Assembly: GCF_039778605.1 (NCBI RefSeq) | Contig: NZ_CP156060.1 | Coordinates: forward strand, 1,736,001 to 1,800,000 | From: Flavobacterium sp. WV_118_3 | GTDB taxonomy: Bacteria; Bacteroidota; Bacteroidia; Flavobacteriales; Flavobacteriaceae | Direction of reading: 5' to 3' | Length of the DNA: 64,000 nt | In this document: in pieces, positions 43,463 through 52,634 of the stretch | Layout: each line of letters begins with the position of its first letter | Numbering within the stretch: the first letter of the stretch is position 1 | Notes under the pieces: generated by a model | Seen by the model: only the letters and a program-made list of their open reading frames with translations | What the model was told of the DNA's origin: nothing | The model's database searches: none | Translations under genes and position numbers: made by a program

Positions 43463-44656
43463 ATGCCTAAAGTTTCATTAAAAGGGCAACAGATGCCTGA
43501 ATCGCCAATCCGAAAATTGGTTCCTTATGCAGAAATTGCGAAAAAGAAAGGTCATAAAGTTTACCATCTTAATATTGGTCAGCCGGACATTAAAACACCG
43601 GAAGTAGCTTTAAACGCTGTAAAAAATGCCGATATCACGGTTTTGGAATACAGTCATTCCGCCGGATTTGAAAGCTACAGAAACAAGCTTTCCCAATACT
43701 ACCGCAACCACGGTCTCCCTATCGATACTGCTGATATTATTATCACTACCGGTGGATCGGAAGCGCTTTTATTTGCAATGGGAAGTACAATGGATGCCGA
43801 TGATGAGATTATTATACCGGAGCCTTTTTATGCCAACTATAATGGTTTTTCAACAGCATCAGGTGTAAAAGTGGTACCAGTTATTTCGACTATCGAAACC
43901 GGGTTCGCGCTTCCACCAATCAGTGATTTTGAAAAACTGATCACTCCTAAAACCAAAGCCATTTTAATTTGTAACCCTGGTAATCCAACCGGTTATTTAT
44001 ATTCGAAAGAAGAGATCATGCAATTGGCCGAATTGGTTAAAAAACACGATCTTTTCCTGATTGCCGACGAAGTGTACCGCGAGTTTACTTACGACGGTGA
44101 TAAGCATTATTCTGTAATGAATATCGAAGGTTTGGAAGAACACGCTATTATGATTGATTCCGTTTCCAAACGTTATAGTATGTGTGGTGCGCGAATCGGT
44201 TGTATTGTTTCCAAAAATAAAGCCGTAATGGCTACCGCTATGAAGTTTGCGCAAGCTCGTTTGAGTCCGCCAACATTTGCACAGATTGCCAGCGAAGCGG
44301 CACTTGAAACGCCGCAAAGTTATTTTGACGATGTAATCACTGAATATAAAGATCGTAGAGATACGCTAATCGCCGAATTGAATAAAATCGATGGTGTTAC
44401 CGTTGCCTCTCCAAAAGGCGCTTTCTATTGTATCGTTAAGCTACCGATTAAAAATGCCGATGATTTCGCTCAATGGCTTTTGGAAAGTTATGATCTAAAC
44501 GGCGAAACAGTTATGGTTGCTCCGGCTGCCGGCTTCTACTCGACTCCAAATGTTGGTCTTGATGAAGTGCGTATTGCTTATGTTTTGAAAAAAGAAGATC
44601 TGATTCAATCAGTTCGAATTTTAAAAGAAGCTTTACACACGTATAACAATAAGTAA
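43463..44656 (+). CDS. PLP-dependent class I/II aminotransferase (aspartate aminotransferase-like)
   Basis: The 397-residue enzyme has the fold I aminotransferase motifs: LNIGQPDIKTP at 37-45, TTGGSEALLFAMG, NPGNPTGYLYSKEE at 171-184, ADEVYREFTY with Asp202 and Tyr205, and the Schiff-base SVSKRYSMCGARIG with Lys236 and Arg244. The substrate is probably aspartate or an aromatic or branched amino acid; sequence alone does not fix it. A strong terminator follows. Confidence 0.92.
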   Translation: MPKVSLKGQQMPESPIRKLVPYAEIAKKKGHKVYHLNIGQPDIKTPEVALNAVKNADITVLEYSHSAGFESYRNKLSQYYRNHGLPIDTADIIITTGGSEALLFAMGSTMDADDEIIIPEPFYANYNGFSTASGVKVVPVISTIETGFALPPISDFEKLITPKTKAILICNPGNPTGYLYSKEEIMQLAELVKKHDLFLIADEVYREFTYDGDKHYSVMNIEGLEEHAIMIDSVSKRYSMCGARIGCIVSKNKAVMATAMKFAQARLSPPTFAQIASEAALETPQSYFDDVITEYKDRRDTLIAELNKIDGVTVASPKGAFYCIVKLPIKNADDFAQWLLESYDLNGETVMVAPAAGFYSTPNVGLDEVRIAYVLKKEDLIQSVRILKEALHTYNNK

Positions 44657-44676
44657 GACTACTTTCCATATACTAG

Positions 44677-44705
44677 AAAAGCGATGCCTTAGCATCGCTT
44701 TTTTT
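44677..44705 (+). terminator. Terminator of the aminotransferase gene
   Basis: AAAAGCGATGC at 44677-44687 pairs with GCATCGCTTTT at 44692-44702 around a CTTA loop, with a T run. Confidence 0.9.
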
Positions 44706-44731
44706 ATTTGCTTTATCTGCTATGTTATGCC

Positions 44732-44764
44732 ACACCTGACAGGTTTTAAAAACCTGTCAGGTGT
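44732..44764. repeat. Dispersed palindrome, copy 2 (aminotransferase / giant T9SS protein)
   Basis: Identical over 33 bases to copy 1. A 15-base-pair inverted repeat with core ACCTGACAGGTTT. It lies between two terminators of convergent genes, 28 bases beyond the terminator of the minus-strand T9SS gene. Confidence 0.85.
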
Positions 44765-44792
44765 TTTGTTTTCACCCGATTATAACCCAAAC

Positions 44793-44824
44793 AAAAAGGG
44801 CTGTCCAATTGGACAGCCCTTTTA
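44793..44824 (-). terminator. Terminator of the giant T9SS gene
   Basis: AAAAGGGCTGTCC at 44794-44806 pairs with GGACAGCCCTTTT at 44811-44823 around AATT. It is 20 bases past the stop on the minus strand. Confidence 0.88.
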
Positions 44825-44842
44825 TTTGAGATTCAATTACAA

Positions 44843-47800
44843 TTATCTTTTTAATGAGAAATGCGCTTTAAACTCTTTAATATCTCCATTCTCCGTATAG
44901 GTCACTGTGAACCAGTAATCCGTCGATGGCAGCTGTTGACCGTTCATCGTTCCGTCCCATCCGGTTGAGCGCGATGGTTTGATCTGTTTCAATAGTTTTC
45001 CGTATCGGTCAAATATATAAATTTTTGCGTTTGCATCGTTTTCTAAATCACCAATATTCCAGAAATCGTGGTAACCGTCTCCGTTTGGTGTAAAGTAATG
45101 CGGATAGTTGATCGCTGTTACAGGGATGGTTACCGTAGCACAACCTTTGTTATCGTATACCGTTACGGTATGCGATCCAGAGCTTACATTAGTAAATACA
45201 GGGCTTGTCTGGATATCGCCTTCGTCTAACTGGTATACATACTCCCCGATTCCAATCGCTTCTACTGTAATCGATTGGTTATCCGTAAAAGCATTCGATA
45301 CATAAGCCGTTACTTCTGCCGGTTCCGATTGTGTGATCACAACTGATGCCGGTAATGAAGGACATCCTGTTGCAATACTGGTTGCAATTACAGAGAACGT
45401 TCCCGGGTGGTTTACTTCATACGTCGCTCCTGTTGCGCCTGCAATTGGTTGTGGTACTCCGGCTGCATCATTCTCATACCATTGGAACGTATGCGTTGTA
45501 GCATCTAATCCACTGTTGATAATATGCGTACTTAGTACTGTTCCAGTTTCTTGATCAATACACACAAATCCTGCGTTTGGTGTTGGCTCCGGTAAACGGT
45601 GTACCGTGATATTGAATCGGATTTCAGCAGGACATCCGTAAGCACTATACGTATTTTTAACTACCGCAATGATTTCGTGCGTCAGGTAATCCGTGATCGT
45701 ATAAGCTCCCGGTGTTCCAATTGGTGTTCCGTTGGCTAAATCAGCATCCGAAGCATAGTAGCTTACGCTAAAGTTCGGATCCGCTGCCTGTACAGGCCCT
45801 AAGATCGTAGCGTCTAAATCATTCAAGTTAAACGTTTCCGTTTGATCATTCAGATCATCACATCTGTCGATATCCGCTACATCGGTAGCTTCCGATCCTC
45901 GCTCTACAAATAATTGGAAGCTGGTCGTATTGTAACATCCTGTTGCGGTGTTTACCACACGTACATAGATCGTCTCTCCGTTCACGGTACTTGGGTGACT
46001 GGTTGCCAGTGGATTTGCTCCGGTATCCGCATCTGCCTGGTTAGCATGGTAGCTCACCGTGTAACCTGCTGGACCTTGTCCGGCTAAAGCTTCAGGGGTT
46101 TTCGTACTTAAATCAAATACACCACTTCCTGTGAATGGAATCTGACACATATGGTAATCCGTTACAGGACCTGCCGCTGGTCGTGGGTTTACGATTAATG
46201 GTTGTTCTACTACTAACGAACAACGGTCACGGTTGTTAGCCGGTGCAGTTGTTACACGTACCCATACGCTGGTTAAAGCGTTTCCGTTAGCATCCATATT
46301 TTGCCAGTTGGTTGGTGTAGCAATCGCGTTGATTCCCGCTAAAGCATCCGCCTGAGTTGGGTGATACGTTAATACGTAGTTCGCATTATTTAAGATGTAG
46401 CTCGCATTTTGCGTTACATCAAAGAACGTGATTCCGTCTCCAGGGTAATCATCATCACAGGTTACAAGTGGTGCCGGGTCGAATTTCGGTTCCGGTAGTG
46501 GCGTAACACGGATGGTTAAGGTTACATAACTGCTACAGCCTGCTCCGCTTACTACTCCTACTAATAACGTCTGTACTGTAGCCGTATTGTGGAACGCGGT
46601 TGGATCGGTGATCAACGTAGCCGGGTTCGGTGGTAAAGCCGTACTGCTGTAGTAGTTGAAAGTATATCCTGTGGCGCCTCCGGTGATTTGCGCCTCACGG
46701 ATCGTTAGGTCAAAGATCTGATGCTGATCGTTTGGTAAAGCATCATCACAAAGGGTAATCTCGTCCGGCTGGGTTAATTGCAGCGGACTGTTTACAATCA
46801 GTTTAAAGCTTCCGATGGTGAAACATCCCGTTGCTTTATGCGTAACACGTACCCAGATCGTTTGTCCGTTGGTTCCGATAAAGTTCCCGTTGGATACGAT
46901 AAATGGTGAACCATTCTGAGCATTGGTTTGTGAAATATAGTAGTTCACTTCATAATCCGATGCCGCTCCTGGTTGAGCCGCAAGGATTGTCGCAGTGTGT
47001 ACTGTTAAATCAAACATCGTCTGGTTGTCATGCGGATTCGAATCCGTATCACATTCATCAAGGTCTAATAACGTTGGCATGATTGGTGCCGGTTCTACCA
47101 GTAAGTTGAACGAGTAAACGCTCTTACATCCTGTTACCGTGTTGGTTGCCAATACCCATAGGGTTTGTGTCCAAGGGTTGATGTTTTGGTACGGTTGAAC
47201 CGTGATTGGGAACAAGCCGTTTTGTGCATTTTGCTGTGTCTCGTGGAAGCTTAATACCACATTAGCTTCGCCACTTAACATACCCGGAATTAAAGTCGTT
47301 AAATCAAAATCACCAATTCCATCGTTGTTCGTTCCGTCACATGTGGTTACCGGAGCCGTTGGCATTACCAATACCGGTAGTGGCTCTACCCGTAGGTCCA
47401 TTGCCGTTACCGTGTAACAACCTGTTGTACTATTGGTCACACGTACAAAAATCGTTTGTACTGTGGCTACTTCGTTGGTATATAATGTTGGTAATTCCGT
47501 TCCGGCTGTTCCGGCATTGGCTAAAACCTGTGTTTTATAAAACTTAACTTCCAAGCCGGTTGTTGTTCCGATGATTTCCGGAATCTTGGTCGATAGATCG
47601 AATTGCTCGTATAACGCCTGTCCGGTGTAATCACACAATGTATACGCCGGCACAGGGTTCGGTACCGTTGGTAGTGGGTTAACGATTAAATCGAATGAAC
47701 CTACAGCGATACATCCTGATGCATTTTGCAATTGATACCAGATCGTTTGTGGGTTCGTAGCATTAGTATAAGCTGCCGCACCTGTAATTGGGTTGGTACC

Positions 47801-50800
47801 TGCTAAGGCATCCGGTTCGTTTGTATAGTACGTTACGTTTACTCCTGTCTGACCATTGATGGCTTCGGTATCTTTAGTCGTTAGGTTAAAGATTTCAAAT
47901 CCGTCTCCCGGTGTACTGGTCTCACATAATTCGTAATCGGTAATATCTCCTTCTACAATACGTGGTCTTTCGTTAACAATTAAAGTTAAGGTACTGAAAG
48001 AAGCACAAGCGTTTACTCCGGTGTTTACCACACGGATGTAAATAATTTGTGTATGTGGATTAATATTCGTGTATAATGGCATTGCAATCGGATAGTTACC
48101 TAACTGAGCATCTTCCGGTGTTTCGTGGAAGGTTACCGTTAAGTTAGGATCACCTCCGGTGATTTCTGCAATTTTAATACTCAAATCAAACGTTTCAATT
48201 CCGTCGTCGTAGTTGGAGTTACAAACTTCTAGTGGCGTCGGGTTGAAAATGGTTGGCGCTACTACTGTAGTTACCGTATGGCTCGTTGTTTGCGGCTGAC
48301 TACAGTTTGGTGTTCCGTTGCTTTGTACACTTACCAAAGTATACGTAACCGGTCCGGTTATTGCTCCTGTGGCAACTGTAGCGGTTCCGGCACTGTTTAA
48401 GGTAATTGTAAACTGAGTCGGATCCGTTCCGATAGTATAGGTTACCGTAGCATTTGGCGTTCCGTTGAATACGATATCCGCAGAACTTCCTGAACATACC
48501 GAAGCTGGTCCGGTTACTGTTGCTACCGGTAGGGCTTTAACACCTATCGTTACCGATGTACTTAAGTTTTGGTTACATACCAAAGGTCCTGCTGTACTCA
48601 CGCTAACCAGACTATAAGTAGCCGGAGCCGTTAACACAGGGGTCGTAATCGTTGCCTGACCCGCTGCATCAAGAGGAATAGTCGTCTGAGTCGTTCCGTC
48701 ACTATACGTAACCGTTCCGTTAGCTGGTCCTGTAAAAGTCACAACAGCGGTATCACCAGAACAAATTAATGCCGGTGCACTGATAGTTGCTGTTGGTAAT
48801 GGGTTTACTGTGATTGTAACACTGCCGGTTAATGACTCAACACATGGAGAAGTTCCCTGAGTGCTTACACTTACTAAATTATACGTTGTAGTTGCTGTTA
48901 ATGGTCCTACTGTAACACTTCCGTCTCCGGCAGCATCCAAAGTTACCGTTGCATTAGCTGTACCATTATTATAGGTAACAATCGTATTTGGTGTTCCGTT
49001 GAACGTTACTACCGCCGTATCACCGGAACAGATTGTTGTACTTCCCGAAATAGTCGCTGTTGGTTGTGCTGCAATAGTAACGGTAGCACTTCCGGTTACT
49101 GGCTGACTACATTGTGGTGTTATACCATTTGTAATTACACTCACTAATGTATACGTACTATTAACCGTTAATGGTGGCGTTGTTACCGATCCGTTTCCAG
49201 ATGCATTTAAGGTAACACTTCCTGCTGATCCGTCTACATCATAGTTTACAGTTGCTCCCGGTGTACCGGTAAAACTGATAACTGCCGTCTGGTTTGCACA
49301 GATCGTAGTCGTTCCGCTGATGGTAGCTGTTGGTAATTCCAGAACCGTTACATCTGCCGATGTGTTTAATGTTTTCGAACAAGGAGTTGTCCCTGCCGAT
49401 GTTACACTTACTAAAGTATAAGTAGTTGTTGCTGTTAAGATCGGTGTTGTAATAGTCGCCGATCCTGAAGCATCCAAAGTAATTGTTGTTGTAGTTCCAC
49501 CTACTGAATAATCTACAGATGCATTAGGCGTACCTGTTACGGTAAGCGTACCTGAAGTATTCTTACAGATAGTCGATCCGGTAATACTTGCTGTAGGCTC
49601 TGCAATCACCTGAATATCCATAGTTGTTGGACTTGCACACTGTGCCGGATCCGGTGTAAAAGTATAAGTAGTTGTACCAACTGCACTCGTACTTACTGTT
49701 AGCGGACTCCATGATCCTGTAATTCCATCATTGGAAGTTGTAGGTAATGTTGGTGGTGTCGTATTTAAACAAAGTGGACCAACCGGTGTAAACGCAGGAG
49801 GTGTTGCTCCACCGCGAATCAATTCAAATTCTTTGATTTTATAACAATCCGAATTCGGATCATTCACCCTTACATATACGAAGTTATTTCCGGCTGCCGG
49901 ATTATAGCACGTTGGATCATCAATCCAGTTAAACTCATTTTCGGCATCCGTCTGAGTCGGATAATAGGTCACCAGATAATCTGCCGGGTTTAAGGTACCC
50001 AATACAACTGCATTATTGGGTGTTAAATCCCAACAACTCGGGTCGTCCGGACATTTGTTCAAGTCATTTGGTTCGTTAATATCAAAGGTACTAACCGGTA
50101 CGGTTACATAATCACGTACAACTGTTTTAGTTCCGTCACAAGCGGTATAGGTAGCTTCTGCTGTATAAACTGTTGTTTGTGCAGGACAAACCGTCATTGT
50201 AGTATTGGTACCAAGCGGGTTTCCGTTTGCATCCAACCATTGGAACGTCACATTAGATGGTCCCGATGGTGTAAAACGCCAAGCTTCCGGAGTTAAAACA
50301 CTCCAGGTACCTGTATTTCTTCCCGGCGGGGTATATCCTACAGTACCGGCCTGATTCTGGATTCCAATTAATCCGGAACCATAGTTAAATGTTGTACAAG
50401 ATGTTCTTCTTTTAACATAAACCTCAATAACGTTTGTTGTTTCATAAAGTACCATCTGACTCGTTTGAGTTCCTTGAGAAACACCACAAGAATAGTGGCC
50501 CATTTCATAAATATTAAAAACAAGCGTTCTACATGGCGCTTGTCCGATGATCTGGTAGTTAATCGAGTGATTCGCCGGAGAAACAACCGGATTCAAATCT
50601 TGCAATACTCCAAAAACGGCATTTCGATAAGGAACTGTTGACGCACTTTGCGGAATTGGCGTATTAAAAGAATAGCCACTGTCTGATCCCGGTGTATACA
50701 ATCCGCCTGGAGTACCACCTGCTCCGGCAATACTAAACGAAAGTGCCCCGTTATCACAGATCAACGCTTTAGTATAAGACTGGTTAAAGAAACAGAATTT

Positions 50801-51094
50801 AAAACCTAAGTTAATAATCTGTGACCAGTCATCATCCGCGATGATCGGAATAGCATTACCTCCCACAAAAGGGAATGGTGGCGCATACGGGATAGGAGAA
50901 ACCGTATAAGTATTAGTACCTCCCGTTTCTAAATAGGTTGCTTTGATTTGCCTGCATTCTCCAGGATTACAAATGGTCGCAACCGGGTTACCGTTTACAT
51001 CTCCTCCTTTAACATTCGCACAACCAGGCGCTTGTGCATAGAGATTAATCGAAAAGACATAAACCAATAACAATAATAGATAATTGTTTCTCAT
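44843..51094 (-). CDS. Giant T9SS type B surface protein with two families of tandem domains
   Basis: The 2083-residue protein has a signal peptide (about 1-20), an N-terminal globular region (about 21-330, cysteine-containing), one 85-95 residue domain of family 2 (about 335-430), a five-copy array of family 1 (about 498-944), a nine-copy array of family 2 (about 945-1835), a short Ig-like stretch, and a C-terminal type B sorting domain (about 1995-2083, YFTPNGDGYHDFWNIG, then IYIFDRYGKLLKQI and GWDGTMNGQQLPSTDYWF). Type B tails are exported by T9SS, as in SprB-like adhesins. No enzymatic motif is visible, so it is likely a surface adhesin. The final residues FSLKR match the type B ending. 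Confidence 0.9.
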   Translation of the reverse strand: MRNNYLLLLLVYVFSINLYAQAPGCANVKGGDVNGNPVATICNPGECRQIKATYLETGGTNTYTVSPIPYAPPFPFVGGNAIPIIADDDWSQIINLGFKFCFFNQSYTKALICDNGALSFSIAGAGGTPGGLYTPGSDSGYSFNTPIPQSASTVPYRNAVFGVLQDLNPVVSPANHSINYQIIGQAPCRTLVFNIYEMGHYSCGVSQGTQTSQMVLYETTNVIEVYVKRRTSCTTFNYGSGLIGIQNQAGTVGYTPPGRNTGTWSVLTPEAWRFTPSGPSNVTFQWLDANGNPLGTNTTMTVCPAQTTVYTAEATYTACDGTKTVVRDYVTVPVSTFDINEPNDLNKCPDDPSCWDLTPNNAVVLGTLNPADYLVTYYPTQTDAENEFNWIDDPTCYNPAAGNNFVYVRVNDPNSDCYKIKEFELIRGGATPPAFTPVGPLCLNTTPPTLPTTSNDGITGSWSPLTVSTSAVGTTTYTFTPDPAQCASPTTMDIQVIAEPTASITGSTICKNTSGTLTVTGTPNASVDYSVGGTTTTITLDASGSATITTPILTATTTYTLVSVTSAGTTPCSKTLNTSADVTVLELPTATISGTTTICANQTAVISFTGTPGATVNYDVDGSAGSVTLNASGNGSVTTPPLTVNSTYTLVSVITNGITPQCSQPVTGSATVTIAAQPTATISGSTTICSGDTAVVTFNGTPNTIVTYNNGTANATVTLDAAGDGSVTVGPLTATTTYNLVSVSTQGTSPCVESLTGSVTITVNPLPTATISAPALICSGDTAVVTFTGPANGTVTYSDGTTQTTIPLDAAGQATITTPVLTAPATYSLVSVSTAGPLVCNQNLSTSVTIGVKALPVATVTGPASVCSGSSADIVFNGTPNATVTYTIGTDPTQFTITLNSAGTATVATGAITGPVTYTLVSVQSNGTPNCSQPQTTSHTVTTVVAPTIFNPTPLEVCNSNYDDGIETFDLSIKIAEITGGDPNLTVTFHETPEDAQLGNYPIAMPLYTNINPHTQIIYIRVVNTGVNACASFSTLTLIVNERPRIVEGDITDYELCETSTPGDGFEIFNLTTKDTEAINGQTGVNVTYYTNEPDALAGTNPITGAAAYTNATNPQTIWYQLQNASGCIAVGSFDLIVNPLPTVPNPVPAYTLCDYTGQALYEQFDLSTKIPEIIGTTTGLEVKFYKTQVLANAGTAGTELPTLYTNEVATVQTIFVRVTNSTTGCYTVTAMDLRVEPLPVLVMPTAPVTTCDGTNNDGIGDFDLTTLIPGMLSGEANVVLSFHETQQNAQNGLFPITVQPYQNINPWTQTLWVLATNTVTGCKSVYSFNLLVEPAPIMPTLLDLDECDTDSNPHDNQTMFDLTVHTATILAAQPGAASDYEVNYYISQTNAQNGSPFIVSNGNFIGTNGQTIWVRVTHKATGCFTIGSFKLIVNSPLQLTQPDEITLCDDALPNDQHQIFDLTIREAQITGGATGYTFNYYSSTALPPNPATLITDPTAFHNTATVQTLLVGVVSGAGCSSYVTLTIRVTPLPEPKFDPAPLVTCDDDYPGDGITFFDVTQNASYILNNANYVLTYHPTQADALAGINAIATPTNWQNMDANGNALTSVWVRVTTAPANNRDRCSLVVEQPLIVNPRPAAGPVTDYHMCQIPFTGSGVFDLSTKTPEALAGQGPAGYTVSYHANQADADTGANPLATSHPSTVNGETIYVRVVNTATGCYNTTSFQLFVERGSEATDVADIDRCDDLNDQTETFNLNDLDATILGPVQAADPNFSVSYYASDADLANGTPIGTPGAYTITDYLTHEIIAVVKNTYSAYGCPAEIRFNITVHRLPEPTPNAGFVCIDQETGTVLSTHIINSGLDATTHTFQWYENDAAGVPQPIAGATGATYEVNHPGTFSVIATSIATGCPSLPASVVITQSEPAEVTAYVSNAFTDNQSITVEAIGIGEYVYQLDEGDIQTSPVFTNVSSGSHTVTVYDNKGCATVTIPVTAINYPHYFTPNGDGYHDFWNIGDLENDANAKIYIFDRYGKLLKQIKPSRSTGWDGTMNGQQLPSTDYWFTVTYTENGDIKEFKAHFSLKR
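45590..48260 (-). repeat. Nine tandem family-2 domains in the giant protein
   Basis: Nine units of 90-100 residues each, with an opening such as LCDD or ECDT followed by a short acidic stretch and a FDLT or FNLT motif, then TYHETQxDA-like and TIWVRVTN-like strands and a closing LIVNPLP. A further copy stands near 49800-50090. The nucleotide sequences have diverged, but the protein pattern is clear. Confidence 0.85.
48262..49605 (-). repeat. Five tandem family-1 domains in the giant protein
   Basis: Five units of about 90 residues each, beginning TATISGSTTIC or similar, then an SGDTAVVTFNGTPN-like strand, a TVTLDAAG loop, and TYTLVSVSTxG before C-x. Copies 2, 3 and 4 are most alike, which suggests recent duplication or conversion. 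Confidence 0.85.
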
Positions 51095-51305
51095 TGTATT
51101 AGTTTTTTGGAACGCGAAATTTACATAAAATTAAGAAACAATTAACTTTATTGCCTCAAAAAAATTTATTCATCATAAAAATTAACATTTTAAATAAAAC
51201 TTCGTAACAAAATAGACCAACCTAGTTAAAAAAATTAACACACTATAGGTCATCTCATTTTTTTTTCTAGCTTTACATTCTAATTTTTTAACCAAAAAAC
51301 GAATC

Positions 51306-51746
51306 ATGAGAAAATTGTATACAAACGGCTTGATTGGATTATTTTTCTTGTTTACCTCTTCCCTATTTGCACAAAGCAGTTCGGATCTGGTATTATCATC
51401 TGAAAACACTTCCGATATTGCCACTTTAAAAGTAAGCACCTCTCAAAATCTTACAGGCGGCTACACCCTTGAATTACAAAATAACGCCTGTGGTATTGAC
51501 GACTCTAAACTATTGGAAAAACCTGTTTTTTACAAATCAAATGACCCGGCTTTAGCCGCTAACTTTTCCAAAACAGGAAACACCTATACTTTCAATACGC
51601 CATTTACAACCGGAACACTGGCTGCAAAATGGTTTCGTTGGAGAGTGGTTTTAAACAACGGTGAAAAAACAGCATGGCAATGTTTTTCCTGGAGCAGCTA
51701 TTGCAAAAAACACCTTAATGCCGACGGTACTTGTAAAAATAAATAA
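51306..51746 (+). CDS. Small secreted protein of unknown function
   Basis: The 146-residue product has a signal peptide (MRKLYTNGLIGLFFLFTSSLFAQ) and a mature part with NNACGIDDSK, GTLAAKWFRWRVVLNNGEKTAWQCFSWSSYCKK and a C-terminal DGTCKNK, giving four Cys residues that could form two disulfides. No family is recognised. It is divergent from the giant T9SS gene with 211 bases between the starts, and a terminator follows it, so it is a single gene. No T9SS sorting tail is seen. Confidence 0.7.
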   Translation: MRKLYTNGLIGLFFLFTSSLFAQSSSDLVLSSENTSDIATLKVSTSQNLTGGYTLELQNNACGIDDSKLLEKPVFYKSNDPALAANFSKTGNTYTFNTPFTTGTLAAKWFRWRVVLNNGEKTAWQCFSWSSYCKKHLNADGTCKNK

Positions 51747-51772
51747 TAGTTCCCAACAACTATTTACTATAT

Positions 51773-51802
51773 AAGGTTAAGCATTTTGTTTAACCTTTTT
51801 TT
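51773..51802 (+). terminator. Terminator of the small secreted protein gene
   Basis: AAGGTTAA at 51773-51780 pairs with TTAACCTT at 51790-51797 around a nine-base loop, followed by T-rich sequence. Confidence 0.75.
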
Positions 51803-51875
51803 ATTTTATTAAATGATTAACATTTAAAAACACAATTTACAGTAGGAATCCGAATACAAAATCAAGTTTATTAAT

Positions 51876-51883
51876 TATCTTTG
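51876..51883 (+). promoter_or_regulatory. -7 element of the folE promoter
   Basis: TATCTTTG is a full match to TAnnTTTG, 32 bases before the folE ATG. Confidence 0.55.
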
Positions 51884-51915
51884 CAGCTAATTTTTTTACT
51901 CTAAAATTCTACATA

Positions 51916-52587
51916 ATGATCAATAATGATGATTTGCACGACGAAATGGGTGACAATCACATCGCATCCAGCGCTGAAACACCATTACGTCCTGATGCTT
52001 TTGAAATATCCGATGAAGAAAAAATAAATGCTATCAAAAAAGACGTTGAAAGCATCTTAAATACTTTAGGTCTTGACTTAACCGACGATAGTCTGAAAGG
52101 AACACCAAACCGTGTTGCTAAAATGTTTGTTAAGGAAATTTTCGGTGGATTAAATCCTGCGAAAAAACCGGGTTCGTCTACTTTCGACAATAAATACAAA
52201 TACGGCGAAATGCTGGTTGAAAAAAACATCACAGTATATTCAACCTGTGAACACCACTTATTACCTATCGTAGGTCGCGCACACGTAGCCTATATTTCCA
52301 ACGGTACCGTAGTGGGATTATCCAAAATGAACCGTATTGTCGATTTTTACGCTAAAAGACCGCAGGTTCAGGAGCGTTTAACGATTCAGATTGTACAGGA
52401 ATTACAACGCGTACTAAATACGCAGGATGTAGCCTGTGTTATCGATGCCAAACACCTATGCGTCAATTCACGTGGAATCCGCGATATCGAAAGTAGTACC
52501 GTTACGGCCGAATTTGGCGGAAAATTCAAAGAAGACAAGGTACGCCGCGAGTTTTTAGACTATATTAAGCTGAACACTCAATTTTAA
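51916..52587 (+). CDS. folE: GTP cyclohydrolase I
   Basis: The 223-residue zinc enzyme converts GTP to 7,8-dihydroneopterin triphosphate, the first step to folate and tetrahydrobiopterin. Zinc and catalytic residues lie in STCEHHLLPIVGRAHV (Cys111, His113, His114) and AKHLCVNSRGIRDIES (Cys182). SKMNRIVDFYAKRPQVQERL is the substrate loop. The N-terminal 30 residues are extra and poorly conserved. It is upstream of cysS by 47 bases in the same direction, possibly co-transcribed. Confidence 0.97.
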   Translation: MINNDDLHDEMGDNHIASSAETPLRPDAFEISDEEKINAIKKDVESILNTLGLDLTDDSLKGTPNRVAKMFVKEIFGGLNPAKKPGSSTFDNKYKYGEMLVEKNITVYSTCEHHLLPIVGRAHVAYISNGTVVGLSKMNRIVDFYAKRPQVQERLTIQIVQELQRVLNTQDVACVIDAKHLCVNSRGIRDIESSTVTAEFGGKFKEDKVRREFLDYIKLNTQF

Positions 52588-52634
52588 TTTGCTATTTTAG
52601 ACAATTAATTACATTAAACAACAAATAGTATACG

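Noticed and set aside
48262..49605. CRISPR-like array suggested by regular spacing of similar sequences
   Set aside because: The repeats are about 270 bases, lie within one reading frame and code for Ig-like domains. There are no short identical repeats with unique spacers and no cas genes.
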